NCBI GenBank assembly: GCA_948477625.1
Contig: CAOLNK010000001.1
Location: 107,386 to 171,385, forward strand
Source of the DNA: an uncultured Candidatus Saccharibacteria bacterium
GTDB taxonomy: Bacteria > Patescibacteriota > Saccharimonadia > Saccharimonadales > Saccharimonadaceae
DNA: 64,000 nt
Reading direction: 5' to 3'
The notes under the pieces were generated by a model. It saw only the letters and a list, made by a program, of their open reading frames with translations. It ran no database searches and was not told the DNA's origin. The translations under genes and the position numbers were made by a program. Below, piece after piece: positions 1 to 8,342 of this stretch (its first letter is position 1; each line of letters begins with the position of its first letter).

Positions 1-1
1 C

Positions 2-241
2 AGCGACGCTCCTTTTGGTCGGGTTGCTAAGTTGTTGGACGAGAGTCTTAGCCAACAAGGTTTATATTTTACGGTGACACCAGTTTCAATTTATCAGGCA
101 AAAAGTAGTCAGGATACCAAGAATCTTTCCTTTCATATCAAATTCTCCAGCCCCGCACAAACTTTGAACGCTGCCGAAATCTCTGCTATAATGGATAAAA
201 TTACTCAAGACGTGACATCAATTGGTGCGACGATTGTATAA
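2..241 (+). CDS. pheT: Phenylalanine--tRNA ligase beta subunit, C-terminal end (partial)
   Basis: The open frame enters from the left edge and stops at 241, so only about 79 C-terminal residues are visible. They match the ferredoxin-fold anticodon-binding (FDX-ACB) domain that closes bacterial PheT: a core SIYQAK, then NLSFHIKFSSPAQTL and AAEISAIMDKI, corresponding to the family pattern DVYQG...KSLAFRLTFQ...TLTDEEV...MDKI. The domain helps position the tRNA-Phe anticodon. The rest of the gene, and presumably pheS, lie outside the window. The TTG at 32 is internal, not a start. The next gene begins 10 bp downstream with its own AAGGAGG ribosome site, suggesting co-transcription. Confidence 0.85.
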   Translation, partial: SDAPFGRVAKLLDESLSQQGLYFTVTPVSIYQAKSSQDTKNLSFHIKFSSPAQTLNAAEISAIMDKITQDVTSIGATIV

Positions 242-250
242 AGGAGGAAA

Positions 251-946
251 ATGGACGAAAAATCTCTCAAGACTAGCCTATGGCAGCGAATTGCCATCTT
301 GGCGGCGGCTGTAATTCTGATTGGTGGTACTTTGCTAACTTATGTTGCTGTGGTGCTTAATAATCCAAGCGGAGACGACACTGAGGCGTTGATTAACCAA
401 CTTTCCGAAGAATACACTGCCAAAGGTCAAGAGATTGCGGCCCGCGGCGCGGCACTTTCGCCTAAGTATTTTGACGATTTTGTTGGCTATAAATCTCAGG
501 TCAAGGCCTATAATTCTGCCAACGCCAATGCTGCAGGACTTGAGATTAAAGACTTAAAGACTGGCGCCGGCAAGGAGCTCGGTGACGGCGACACAGACTA
601 CATGGCGTATTATATTGGCTGGTGTGCTGATGGTAGTATTTTTAGTTCATCTTTCAACGACAATGATAGTCCCACTAGCCTGGCTGCGCCGATGGTTGGC
701 AGTAGTAGTATGATTGAGGGGTGGCTACAAGGTATCGTGGGTATGAAGCTCGGTGGCGTACGCCAGCTGACGATTTCCGGTGAATTGGCTTATGCCGACA
801 CTCAAGAGATTTGTGGTGGCTATAATTCGCCGCTCAAGTTTATTGTTTGGGCTTTGGAGCCAGATGCAGAGCTTGTCCAGCTAAATCAAGAGCGATCAAT
901 GATAGATATGCAGATTTATTACGCCCTGTACGGCGGAGCGATGTAA
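251..946 (+). CDS. Membrane-anchored FKBP-type peptidyl-prolyl isomerase
   Basis: This 231-residue protein has an N-terminal membrane anchor (about residues 12-36) followed by a spacer and a C-terminal FKBP domain (about 95-215). Visible FKBP signatures are YYIGWCADGSIFSSSF (family Y-x-G-x-x-x-DG-x-x-F-D-S-S), IEGWLQGIVGMKLGGVRQL and a late ELAY. It probably folds extracytoplasmic or surface proteins by proline cis-trans isomerisation. The start at 251 follows an AAGGAGG at 241-247. The stop at 946 is one base from the ATG of the thioredoxin reductase gene, so the two are probably co-translated. Confidence 0.85.
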   Translation: MDEKSLKTSLWQRIAILAAAVILIGGTLLTYVAVVLNNPSGDDTEALINQLSEEYTAKGQEIAARGAALSPKYFDDFVGYKSQVKAYNSANANAAGLEIKDLKTGAGKELGDGDTDYMAYYIGWCADGSIFSSSFNDNDSPTSLAAPMVGSSSMIEGWLQGIVGMKLGGVRQLTISGELAYADTQEICGGYNSPLKFIVWALEPDAELVQLNQERSMIDMQIYYALYGGAM

Positions 947-947
947 C

Positions 948-1946
948 ATGACTGACGTTGTGATTGTTGGCGGTGGTCCAGCTGCTCTCACAGCGGCACT
1001 ATATCTAGCGCGAGCCGGACGCTCAGTCAAAGTCTTTGAACGTCGCGCTTTTGGTGGGGAATTAAATCAAACCGCTAAGATTGCAAACTACCCAGGTTAT
1101 GAAGGCAGTGGGGCTAAACTCGCCGAAAAATTTCGCAAGCAAGCTGAAGCCGCCGGTGCTGATTTATCCTATGGTGAATGCACCAAGATTGAGTTACTGG
1201 ACAATAAAGTCGCAGCCAGCACTGCGACGGCGACGCGCACTGATGACAATGGTTCTAAGAGTGTAAAAGGTACTAACGGGTTTGAGCTTACCATAGATGG
1301 CGAGTCGGTCCGCGCGCGTGCGGTGCTCGTCGCCACCGGCTCTGAGCCCAAAACGCTCGGTTTCGAAATTACGCCACCAGTATCGTATTGCGCACTTTGT
1401 GATGGCGACTTCGCTAAAGGCAAGCGCGTCGCCGTGTTGGGCGGCGGCAACGCCGCCGCCCAGGAGGCGCTCTATCTCGCGCCCCTCGTGCACAGCATCG
1501 ACCTTATTACTCACTCCGCCCTCAAGGCCGATGCTGTGCTCCAGCGCGAGCTAGAGCGCCAGTCAAATATTACTATCCGCGAGCATCTCGAGCCCGTGCG
1601 AGAGCTGCTCGATACTTATGATTACGTTTTTGTTTTTATTGGTAAGCAACCATCCGCCGAGTTTCTCCAAGATCTTACCGTGCGGACTTTAGTTAACAAG
1701 AAAATGAAATTACTTGATTTAGAAATCACCAAAGAGCTTGATCTACTCGACGATGATGGTTTCATTGTGACTGGTCGTACTAAGCACGGCAACAACAAGC
1801 ATTGCAATACGCATGAAACTGCTATTCCAGGCCTTTTTGCCGCTGGCGATGTGCGTTCGGGGATGCTCCGCCAAGTGGTTACCGCTGCCGGTGACGGTGC
1901 CGCCGCGGCCACCGAAATCAACGAATTCCTCCGCCAAAACAGCTAA
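948..1946 (+). CDS. trxB: Thioredoxin reductase (NADPH, FAD)
   Basis: A 332-residue class II pyridine nucleotide-disulfide oxidoreductase. The N-terminal FAD-binding motif is VVIVGGGPAALTAALYLARA, the redox-active CxxC is in YCALCDGDF (about Cys147/Cys150), the NADPH-binding glycine motif is VAVLGGGNAAAQEA, and the FAD-closing motif is LFAAGDVRSG near the C-terminus. Length and domain order are those of bacterial TrxB, although FAD-dependent relatives such as ferredoxin-NADP reductases cannot be fully excluded. It would keep thioredoxin reduced in the cytoplasm. It overlaps nothing and starts one base after the FKBP gene. Confidence 0.85.
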   Translation: MTDVVIVGGGPAALTAALYLARAGRSVKVFERRAFGGELNQTAKIANYPGYEGSGAKLAEKFRKQAEAAGADLSYGECTKIELLDNKVAASTATATRTDDNGSKSVKGTNGFELTIDGESVRARAVLVATGSEPKTLGFEITPPVSYCALCDGDFAKGKRVAVLGGGNAAAQEALYLAPLVHSIDLITHSALKADAVLQRELERQSNITIREHLEPVRELLDTYDYVFVFIGKQPSAEFLQDLTVRTLVNKKMKLLDLEITKELDLLDDDGFIVTGRTKHGNNKHCNTHETAIPGLFAAGDVRSGMLRQVVTAAGDGAAAATEINEFLRQNS

Positions 1947-2023
1947 AAGCAATCAAAACTACCCAAAAATAGCCACTTCATCTCCAAAACGCTTGCTAAA
2001 GCTCTGGAATAAGCATAAAGATA

Positions 2024-2052
2024 TTGACAAAACTGAATATCTGTGATACAAT
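2024..2052 (+). promoter_or_regulatory. Strong promoter, TACAAT class
   Basis: TTGACA (2024-2029), 17-bp spacer, TACAAT (2047-2052). The transcript would begin with a small stem (ATAAGGC/GCCTTAT, about 2058-2080) and a second stem (GCAAAACT/AGTTTTGC, about 2090-2118), then a leader of roughly 120 nt before the orphan gene at 2179. Confidence 0.85.
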
Positions 2053-2178
2053 GGAGGTATAAGGCATAATTCGCGCCTTATCGTAACCGCAAAACTACAG
2101 TAATTGCGGCAGTTTTGCAAATTAAAAAGGTACTACCTAAAAACGTTTCAAAAAATGTACAATAAGGGGGTAAATAGT

Positions 2179-2685
2179 ATGTTAATGTACGTATTGTCTT
2201 TAGTTCTTTGTGCTCTGTTCGGAGCACTGGCAGCCGTATATGTCGGCTACCGTCATCAGTATACAAAGAGCGGTGATGAAGTATGGTATGACGTGAGTAC
2301 TGCTTTTATTGTTGTCGCAATCTGCGTGATTGCCTGTTTTGGTCCACTTGATGAATTGCCGTTGGACGGACAGTCCGTCTCGGGCGACATATTCATCGTG
2401 AGCGTCATAACGGTGATGATATGGTATCAGAAATTTTTGATACACTGTGCCATATGGGGCGAAAATTTGCGGTATCCGCCTTCTGTGCGTAAGCGTCTTC
2501 GTCGTGAACGTAAAACAAAAAAGCAGGTCATCACGACTAAGGCAATCGCTCGCGCTATCCGCATAGCAAGGGCGCAAGAGGAGGCTGAGAATTATGAGAA
2601 TGAGCTGGAAAGGGTATCCTTTTTGGTCGACGGTCTTGAGTTGATAATTTTGAAAGCTGAAGATGACATCGATAAAACAGCCTAA
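2179..2685 (+). CDS. Orphan membrane protein with basic coiled-coil tail
   Basis: I do not recognise a family. The 168-residue product begins with a hydrophobic helix (about 2-22), has two further hydrophobic stretches around 36-50 and 65-85, and then a strongly basic segment (VRKRLRRERKTKKQ) leading into a Glu/Lys-rich helix likely to form a coiled coil. I chose the ATG at 2179 because AAGGGGG precedes it at 9-bp spacing; the frame is open further upstream but would run through the structured leader. It is one of several orphan genes driven by a TTGACA-17-TACAAT promoter with a long leader. Confidence 0.65.
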   Translation: MLMYVLSLVLCALFGALAAVYVGYRHQYTKSGDEVWYDVSTAFIVVAICVIACFGPLDELPLDGQSVSGDIFIVSVITVMIWYQKFLIHCAIWGENLRYPPSVRKRLRRERKTKKQVITTKAIARAIRIARAQEEAENYENELERVSFLVDGLELIILKAEDDIDKTA

Positions 2686-2703
2686 GGTAGTATTACAGAT
2701 TAT

Positions 2704-2730
2704 GCTCGCCGCGCAACATGGCGGGCTTTT
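2704..2730 (+). terminator. Rho-independent terminator
   Basis: Stem GCTCGCC/GGCGGGC (one G-U pair) followed by TTTT, 19 bp after the orphan membrane protein gene. Confidence 0.75.
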
Positions 2731-2787
2731 CTGCGCCCATACGATAAGGTTTTATATGATAGCGTTCGCAGGGTTACATGAGCATGC

Positions 2788-2793
2788 TATAAT
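2788..2793 (+). promoter_or_regulatory. -10 box of a leaderless promoter (exonuclease I)
   Basis: TATAAT lies only 6 bp before the ATG at 2800, so transcription would start at or within a base or so of the start codon. There is no Shine-Dalgarno sequence. This is a clear example of the near-leaderless arrangement seen across the window. Confidence 0.75.
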
Positions 2794-2799
2794 GGTGAC

Positions 2800-4257
2800 A
2801 TGCGGGAGAGTTTTTATTTTTACGATTTAGAAACCTCAGGGCTGAATCCGCGCAATGACCGAATCATGCAATTTGCTGGTCAGCGCACCGACGCGGATTT
2901 TAACCCGATTGGCGAGCCAGCTAATATTTTGGTGGAGCTCCCCGACGATACTTTGCCTAGCCCAGGTGCCATTATGGTGACAGGCATCACGCCGCAGGCC
3001 ACGCGTCAGGACGGTATGAGCGAGCGTGAATTCTGCCAATTCTTTATCAACGAAGTGGCTACCCCTGGCACGACGATTATGGGGTATAATTCGGTGCGAT
3101 TTGACGATGAATTTATTCGCGCGACCTTGTGGCGCAATTTTTATGATGCCTATGAGTGGCAATGGAAAGACGGCCGCAGTCGCTGGGACATGCTAGACGT
3201 AGTGCGACTCACTCGTGCGCTCCGGCCAGAGGGAATTGAGTGGCCGGTAACGCCCGAAGGTAAAGCCACCAACCGTCTAGAGCTCCTCACTAAGCTTAAT
3301 GGGATTTCGCATGAGCACGCTCACGACGCCTTGGCGGATGTAGTGGCACTAATTGAAGTGACCAGATTAGTGAAACAGAAGCAGCCTCAGCTTTTTGATT
3401 TTCTCTATAATCTGCGCAACAAGCGTGCCGTGCAACGCCTGGTGAACTTACAAAACCCGCAACCTTTTGTCTATGCCTCGGGGCGCTATTCTTCAAAATT
3501 TGACAAAACTACCGTAGCCTACCCACTAGCAGCGGCCAAGAATGACAACGTCTTAGTTTATGATTTGCGCTATAATTTGGACGAAGTTTTGCAAGCCGAG
3601 CAGGGCGGCACTTATATCGAGAAATACGGTAGCCACTGGCAAAAAGCTAATCCTAAGAAGGTTAAAATCGACTTTTCGCCAATTGTCAAAACTCTGCAAT
3701 ATAACCACTGTCCGGCGGTGGCGCCACTAGGGGTGCTAGAAAAAGACGACGGCTGGGCTAAAATCCAGCTCAGTAAAGAGCAAATTGAGCAAAATCTCAA
3801 GAGTTTGCAGACGCATCCAGAATTTACTGAGCGCGTGCAAAAAATCATTGGCGAGCGGCCCGAGTTCCCGCCAGCGGTGGATCCAGAGTCGGCACTTTAC
3901 GATGGGTTTATGGATGACCGCGACCGCAAGCTCTGTGAAGTGGTGCGGAATAATGGCGCGAAAGATTTGGCGAATTTTCATCCTCCGTTCTCGGATGAAC
4001 GATTGCCAGATTTGCTTTTGCATTACAAAGCTAAGAATTATCCTGAGAGCCTAGCCGCCGACGAAGTGGAACAGTGGGAGAAATACCGTATCGCACGTCT
4101 TGGCCGTCAGGCACCCAAGTTTATGGCTGAGCTCACTAATATCCAAAAAGACCTCGCTGCGGACAAACCTTGGGCCGGTAAGTCGGTAGAAGATTGTGCC
4201 TACTTGGTAGAAGAACTGATGCTTTGGTATGAGAGCTTGCAACCTGGCGATTATTGA
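2800..4257 (+). CDS. sbcB: Exodeoxyribonuclease I (3'-5' ssDNA exonuclease)
   Basis: This 485-residue protein aligns along its whole length with E. coli ExoI (475 aa). The DEDD exonuclease core starts with FYDLETSGLNPRNDRIMQFA (Asp9, Glu11) and continues with IMGYNSVRFDDEFIR, SRWDMLDVVRLTRALRPEGI and EHAHDALADV. The SH3-like and helical C-terminal extensions follow (for example PQLFDFLYNLRNKRAVQ, ALYDGFMDDRDR). It degrades single-stranded DNA during recombination and mismatch repair. ExoI is mainly a gammaproteobacterial enzyme, so its presence here is notable. It sits directly upstream of uvrA and has a leaderless promoter. Confidence 0.93.
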   Translation: MRESFYFYDLETSGLNPRNDRIMQFAGQRTDADFNPIGEPANILVELPDDTLPSPGAIMVTGITPQATRQDGMSEREFCQFFINEVATPGTTIMGYNSVRFDDEFIRATLWRNFYDAYEWQWKDGRSRWDMLDVVRLTRALRPEGIEWPVTPEGKATNRLELLTKLNGISHEHAHDALADVVALIEVTRLVKQKQPQLFDFLYNLRNKRAVQRLVNLQNPQPFVYASGRYSSKFDKTTVAYPLAAAKNDNVLVYDLRYNLDEVLQAEQGGTYIEKYGSHWQKANPKKVKIDFSPIVKTLQYNHCPAVAPLGVLEKDDGWAKIQLSKEQIEQNLKSLQTHPEFTERVQKIIGERPEFPPAVDPESALYDGFMDDRDRKLCEVVRNNGAKDLANFHPPFSDERLPDLLLHYKAKNYPESLAADEVEQWEKYRIARLGRQAPKFMAELTNIQKDLAADKPWAGKSVEDCAYLVEELMLWYESLQPGDY

Positions 4258-4291
4258 TAAAACTTATATTTTGCTATATAATATATAGTCA

Positions 4292-7174
4292 ATGAACGAC
4301 AACTATATCAAAGTCCGCGGTGCGCGGCAGCATAACTTGAAAGACCTTGACGTTAATATTCCACGCGATAAATTGGTGGTGATTACAGGGCTTTCCGGCT
4401 CGGGCAAGTCGAGCTTAGCTTTTGATACCATCTATGCTGAAGGTCAGCGCCGCTATGTGGAAAGTTTGTCGAGCTATGCCCGTATGTTTCTTGGTGTGAT
4501 GGATAAGCCAGATGTGGATAGCATTTCTGGTCTTAGCCCGGCAATCTCAATTGATCAGAAATCTACCAGTCGCAATCCTCGCTCCACCGTAGCCACTGTG
4601 ACCGAAGTCTATGATTATTTGCGTCTGCTGTTTGCGCGTGTGGGTGTGCCACATTGTCCGATTTGCCACCGTGAGGTTTCGCGTCGCAGTGTGGAAGATA
4701 TCGTGAACGAAGTAATGAAGCTTCCACTTGGGAGCAAACTCATGCTCCTTGCGCCGATTGTCAGTCAGAAAAAGGGTAGCTTCATGCATGTTTCTGAACA
4801 ATATCAGGCCAAAGGTTTCTCGCGCGTGCGCGTAGATGGAATTGTCTATGCGCTGGACGAATTTCCCGAGCTCAACAAGAATGATCGTCACGACATCGAA
4901 ATCGTGGTTGACCGGTTTATTCTTTCGCCCGATTTGCTCAGCCGAATTTCGAGCTCTATCGAACAAGCGCTGGAGCTAGGGCAGGGAATTATCAAGTTGC
5001 TCAAGATTAATGACAACGCTACTACTGTGGAAGGCAAGGCAATTAGCGAAGATAATAGTGAGATCCTGACCTATTCTCAACGCTACGCTTGCGAACTCCA
5101 CCCCGATGAACTTATCCCTGAGCTGGAACCGCGTTTATTCTCCTTCAATGCTCCGCAAGGTGCTTGTCCGACTTGTACTGGTCTAGGCACGCGTATGGAA
5201 ATTGACCCAACCTTAGTACTCAATCCCAACCTTACCATCGCTGAGGGCGGCATCCGTCCTTTTAACCGCATCACTCAGGAATCTTGGTGGCTCAAGCGCC
5301 TCACCGCCGTGGGTGAAAAGCATGGCTTCTCAGTGCATGTGCCGATTCGTGACCTTTCTGAGGATGCTATCCAAAAGATTCTTTACGGTACTGGTGACGA
5401 AAAATACAAAGTTGCTGTGGGTGGTCATGGCAAATGGGGCGACGGTGCTACCTATCAGAGCACCTATGAAGGCGTGATTCCTACCCTGGAACGCCGCCAC
5501 CGCGAATCTGAATCTGAGTTTATCAAAAAAGACATTGAGCGCTTTATGCGGGTACACGAGTGTCAAACCTGTCATGGCGCTCGTCTCAAGCCAGCTGTCC
5601 TTGCTGTGACCGTGCATGACCTCAGTATTGTGGACATGTGTAATCTCGATGTGGATGCCACACTCGAAGTTTTGAACGGTGACCTTAAGTTTTCTGAAAG
5701 CGAATCTGTGATTGCTGGCCCAATTCTCAAGGAAATCCGCGAGCGGGTGAAGTTTATGCAGGATGTAGGCTTGGGCTATCTTGAACTGGGCCGCGCCGCC
5801 AATACACTCTCTGGTGGCGAGGCGCAACGCATCCGTCTGGCTACCCAAATCGGCTCTGGTCTTCAAGGGGTTCTCTATGTGTTGGATGAGCCAAGTATTG
5901 GTCTGCACCAGCGTGATAACGATAAGCTAATTTCTACTCTCAAGCACTTGCGTGACCTCAAAAACACCGTGCTCGTAGTGGAACACGATGAAGACACTAT
6001 GCGCGAGTCAGATTATATTATTGATATTGGCCCTGGGGCCGGTAAAAATGGTGGTCGCCTGATGGCCGCCGGCACTCCAGACGAGGTAGCCAAGGATGAT
6101 AATTCACTCACCGGTAAATATCTTTCTGGTAAGCTTACTATTCCTGTACCTAAGAAGCGTCGTACTCCTAAAAAGGACCAAGAGTTGGTGGTAGTTGGCG
6201 CTCGTGAGAACAACCTGAAGAATATTGATGTGCACTTTCCACTTGGTGTGATGACGGTAGTTTCTGGAGTTTCTGGCAGTGGTAAGTCCACGCTTGTGAA
6301 TGATATTCTGGCTAATGAGCTTTTGGCCCGCCTCCATCGTGCACAGACCGTCCCTGGCGCGCACGACAAAATTGAGGGGATTGAATATCTTGATAAGACT
6401 ATCGTGATTGATCAGTCACCAATTGGCCGCACTCCGCGCTCCAACGCTGCCACTTATACCGGTGTCTTCAACCAAATTCGTGGGCTTTTCGCCAAACAGC
6501 CTGAGGCTGAACTTCGCGGCTACAAGGCTGGACGCTTCAGTTTTAATGTCAAGGGTGGTCGCTGTGAAACTTGCCAGGGTGATGGTGTGAACAAAATCGA
6601 AATGCATTTCTTGCCCGATGTCTACGTAACTTGTCCAACTTGCCATGGCAAACGCTATAACCGCGAGGCACTTGAGGTCAAATATAAGGGCAAAGACATT
6701 GCTGAAGTCCTCGACATGACAATTGACGAGGCGGTGGAATTCTTTGAGAATATCCCAACTATTACACCTAAACTCAAGACTATCCAAGAGGTGGGCTTAG
6801 GCTACATCAAGTTGGGTCAGCCCGCCACTACCTTTTCTGGTGGCGAGGCACAACGCATCAAGCTTGCCACCGAACTTTCGCGTCGTAGCACCGGCAAGAC
6901 GCTCTATATCTTGGATGAGCCTACTACCGGTCTACATACCGATGATGTCAAACGCTTACTTAGTATTCTTGGCAAGCTAGTGGACGGCGGCAACTCTATG
7001 ATTATCATTGAGCATAACCTCCACGTAATTAAGTGTGCCGACTGGATTATTGATATGGGCCCCGAGGGGGGCTTGCATGGTGGGCAAGTAGTAGCGGAGG
7101 GTACGCCCGAGCAGCTGGCTAAGCGCTCTGATACACCAACCGGGAAGTATCTCAAGGAGATTTTGGGGATATAA
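4292..7174 (+). CDS. uvrA: Excinuclease ABC subunit A
   Basis: A 960-residue UvrA with the expected duplicated ABC architecture. The first Walker A is GLSGSGKSSLAF, the first signature is LSGGEAQRIRLATQIGSGLQ with Walker B VLYVLDEPSIGLHQRDN; the second set is GVSGSGKSTLVND, FSGGEAQRIKLATELS and LYILDEPTTGLH. Zinc-binding cysteines are visible in CPICHREV, CPTCTGLG, CQTCHGA and the C-terminal CETCQGDG/CPTCHGKRY finger. It is the damage sensor of nucleotide excision repair and works with UvrB (uvrB at 61.5 kb); uvrC is not in the window. A TATAAT ends 13 bp before the ATG, giving a leader of only a few nucleotides. Confidence 0.97.
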   Translation: MNDNYIKVRGARQHNLKDLDVNIPRDKLVVITGLSGSGKSSLAFDTIYAEGQRRYVESLSSYARMFLGVMDKPDVDSISGLSPAISIDQKSTSRNPRSTVATVTEVYDYLRLLFARVGVPHCPICHREVSRRSVEDIVNEVMKLPLGSKLMLLAPIVSQKKGSFMHVSEQYQAKGFSRVRVDGIVYALDEFPELNKNDRHDIEIVVDRFILSPDLLSRISSSIEQALELGQGIIKLLKINDNATTVEGKAISEDNSEILTYSQRYACELHPDELIPELEPRLFSFNAPQGACPTCTGLGTRMEIDPTLVLNPNLTIAEGGIRPFNRITQESWWLKRLTAVGEKHGFSVHVPIRDLSEDAIQKILYGTGDEKYKVAVGGHGKWGDGATYQSTYEGVIPTLERRHRESESEFIKKDIERFMRVHECQTCHGARLKPAVLAVTVHDLSIVDMCNLDVDATLEVLNGDLKFSESESVIAGPILKEIRERVKFMQDVGLGYLELGRAANTLSGGEAQRIRLATQIGSGLQGVLYVLDEPSIGLHQRDNDKLISTLKHLRDLKNTVLVVEHDEDTMRESDYIIDIGPGAGKNGGRLMAAGTPDEVAKDDNSLTGKYLSGKLTIPVPKKRRTPKKDQELVVVGARENNLKNIDVHFPLGVMTVVSGVSGSGKSTLVNDILANELLARLHRAQTVPGAHDKIEGIEYLDKTIVIDQSPIGRTPRSNAATYTGVFNQIRGLFAKQPEAELRGYKAGRFSFNVKGGRCETCQGDGVNKIEMHFLPDVYVTCPTCHGKRYNREALEVKYKGKDIAEVLDMTIDEAVEFFENIPTITPKLKTIQEVGLGYIKLGQPATTFSGGEAQRIKLATELSRRSTGKTLYILDEPTTGLHTDDVKRLLSILGKLVDGGNSMIIIEHNLHVIKCADWIIDMGPEGGLHGGQVVAEGTPEQLAKRSDTPTGKYLKEILGI

Positions 7175-7177
7175 AAC

Positions 7178-7208
7178 CGTAAACGTGGGTTGCTGACCCA
7201 CGTTTACG
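7178..7208. terminator. Bidirectional hairpin between uvrA and the HTH gene
   Basis: A perfect 13-bp inverted repeat (CGTAAACGTGGGT with its complement) with a 5-nt loop lies between convergent genes. On the minus strand it is followed by TTTTATA, so it probably terminates the HTH gene; on the plus strand the T-run is poor. Confidence 0.6.
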
Positions 7209-7245
7209 CTAATCGCGCCCCTATTATTTTTTAGGCAAACCTAGG

Positions 7246-7575
7246 TCACTGACCCATGTTTGTTGTCTGATCGATTATTTCCACCTTACGCTCAATAAAA
7301 TCAATTGCCGTCTGTAATTCCTTTAATTTCTCCCACATCTGACGCTTTTTGGCTTCCAAAATCGCTTTGCGTTCTGGCAAAGTTGTGGCGCCACCACGGT
7401 TTAAGCAGTACAGAGTCCGCAACAGCTCAAGCTGTTCAGCATCTAACACTCGGTACTTATTACGCTGGCGTTTAATCCCACGTATTGTCCCTCTTTTTAA
7501 AATTTTACGAACGACATTTCTCGAAGCCCCCAAAATCTCACATGCCTGCGCTACTGTATAAGTCTCATTATTCAT
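7246..7575 (-). CDS. Small helix-turn-helix DNA-binding protein (MerR/excisionase-like)
   Basis: 109 residues. The N-terminus (TYTVAQACEILGASRNVVRKI) is a MerR/excisionase-type winged helix-turn-helix, with KYRVLDAEQLELLRTL as the wing. The C-terminal half (about 65-105) is a charged helix typical of a dimerising coiled coil in MerR proteins; there is no effector domain. A TATAAT lies 6 bp before the ATG on the minus strand, so the mRNA is leaderless. It lies next to the invertible surface-protein locus and is transcribed in the same direction as the left surface gene, so it could regulate the switch or the recombinase; that is inference from position only. Confidence 0.7.
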   Translation of the reverse strand: MNNETYTVAQACEILGASRNVVRKILKRGTIRGIKRQRNKYRVLDAEQLELLRTLYCLNRGGATTLPERKAILEAKKRQMWEKLKELQTAIDFIERKVEIIDQTTNMGQ

Positions 7576-7595
7576 AACTTTATTATATCATTAAG

Positions 7596-7627
7596 AATCC
7601 CCCACTCCTGCGAGAGAATGGGGGATT
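7596..7627 (-). terminator. Hairpin after the left surface-protein gene
   Basis: 9-bp perfect stem (AATCCCCCA/TGGGGGATT) about 20 bp past the stop of the minus-strand surface gene. It resembles the AAATCCCG/CGGGATTT hairpin behind the right paralogue, so the two 3' ends share ancestry. Confidence 0.6.
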
Positions 7628-7645
7628 AAAATTACCAGTTTTAGG

Positions 7646-8236
7646 TTATTTTACGGTCGCGGTGAAAACCACAGTACCCTTGTAAGTACCCTGTTGCTGA
7701 GTGCTATTGGCGGACGCGCCAAAGTTAACGGTCGTTACGTCTTCCATCTCTGCGTCGCCAGCAGCAGCGGTATGCGCATGAATCTCCTCCGGTGCGCCAG
7801 TCACAGCAGTCCAGGCGCCGTAGCCACCCTCGGCTTCGGCATTGGCTAAACGGTAACCCCAAGCGGAAGTACCACCAGCAATGTTGGCGCTTGAAGAAAT
7901 GGTATCGCCATTTTCATTCGTCAAGACACCATTACCCTCTGCATTGGCGGTTAGAGCCTTGATTGTCAAGCCGTAACCAACTTCCGAGTTTGAACTTACG
8001 GTGACTTTGAGGTCCTTGGTGGTAGAGACGTTGTTTAAAGTCATCTCTTCTAGATCAACTTTGCCATCAGTGGCATCGGTTGAGATAGAGATGGCACCAC
8101 CAACCTCAACTTGAACGTCCGCGCTTGCGCTCTGGCTGTATGGTTCATCCGCAGCATACGAACTCAGTGGCAATGCAGCAACACCAAGACCGGCCACTAC
8201 GCCCAAGACAGCGATAGCTTTTGACATTTTGGACAT
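7646..8236 (-). CDS. Secreted WxL/camelysin-like surface protein, left copy (predicted OFF)
   Basis: 196 residues. The signal peptide is about 1-29 (KAIAVLGVVAGLGVAALPLS, cleavage after SSYA). The first 47 codons are identical at the DNA level to the right-hand paralogue (9371-9991). The middle is divergent, and the C-terminus again matches (VNFGAS...GTYKGTVVFTATVK). The closing beta-strand pattern and the neighbouring DUF916 proteins suggest a WxL-type Csc surface component; this is an inference. The ribosome site AAAGGAG is shared with the paralogue. Its -10 box (minus strand, 8296-8301) has no -35 match at 17 bp (the sequence there is GTATAT), so in this orientation it should be silent. 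Confidence 0.8.
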   Translation of the reverse strand: MSKMSKAIAVLGVVAGLGVAALPLSSYAADEPYSQSASADVQVEVGGAISISTDATDGKVDLEEMTLNNVSTTKDLKVTVSSNSEVGYGLTIKALTANAEGNGVLTNENGDTISSSANIAGGTSAWGYRLANAEAEGGYGAWTAVTGAPEEIHAHTAAAGDAEMEDVTTVNFGASANSTQQQGTYKGTVVFTATVK

Positions 8237-8302
8237 AAATTTCTCCTTTATTTTTTCTATTTTTGCTTATTTATTTTATGACCTTTGTAATTGTTATTAT
8301 AT
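8094..8302. repeat. Left arm of a 209-bp perfect inverted repeat
   Basis: Read on the minus strand, 8302 to 8094 is identical, without gaps or mismatches that I can find, to plus-strand 9305-9513. It contains the -10 box, the 5' UTR, the ribosome site and the first 47 codons of the left surface gene. The arms bracket the recombinase. Identity that extends through synonymous positions implies recent or continuing recombination between the arms. Confidence 0.92.
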
Positions 8303-8342
8303 TGAAGGGTTACTAATAATATACGGTGGGAGAAGGAGCTAT

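Noticed and set aside
5330..5908. A 192-codon open frame on the minus strand inside uvrA
   Set aside because: It is antisense to a strongly conserved part of uvrA, has no promoter or ribosome site, and its translation resembles no protein; it is a by-product of uvrA codon use.
8229..8342. Extended N-terminus for the recombinase (frame open from 8229)
   Set aside because: The extension would be translated from the inverted repeat and is hydrophobic and non-homologous; the ATG at 8343 has its own GGAG site and gives a normal-length Xer-type enzyme.
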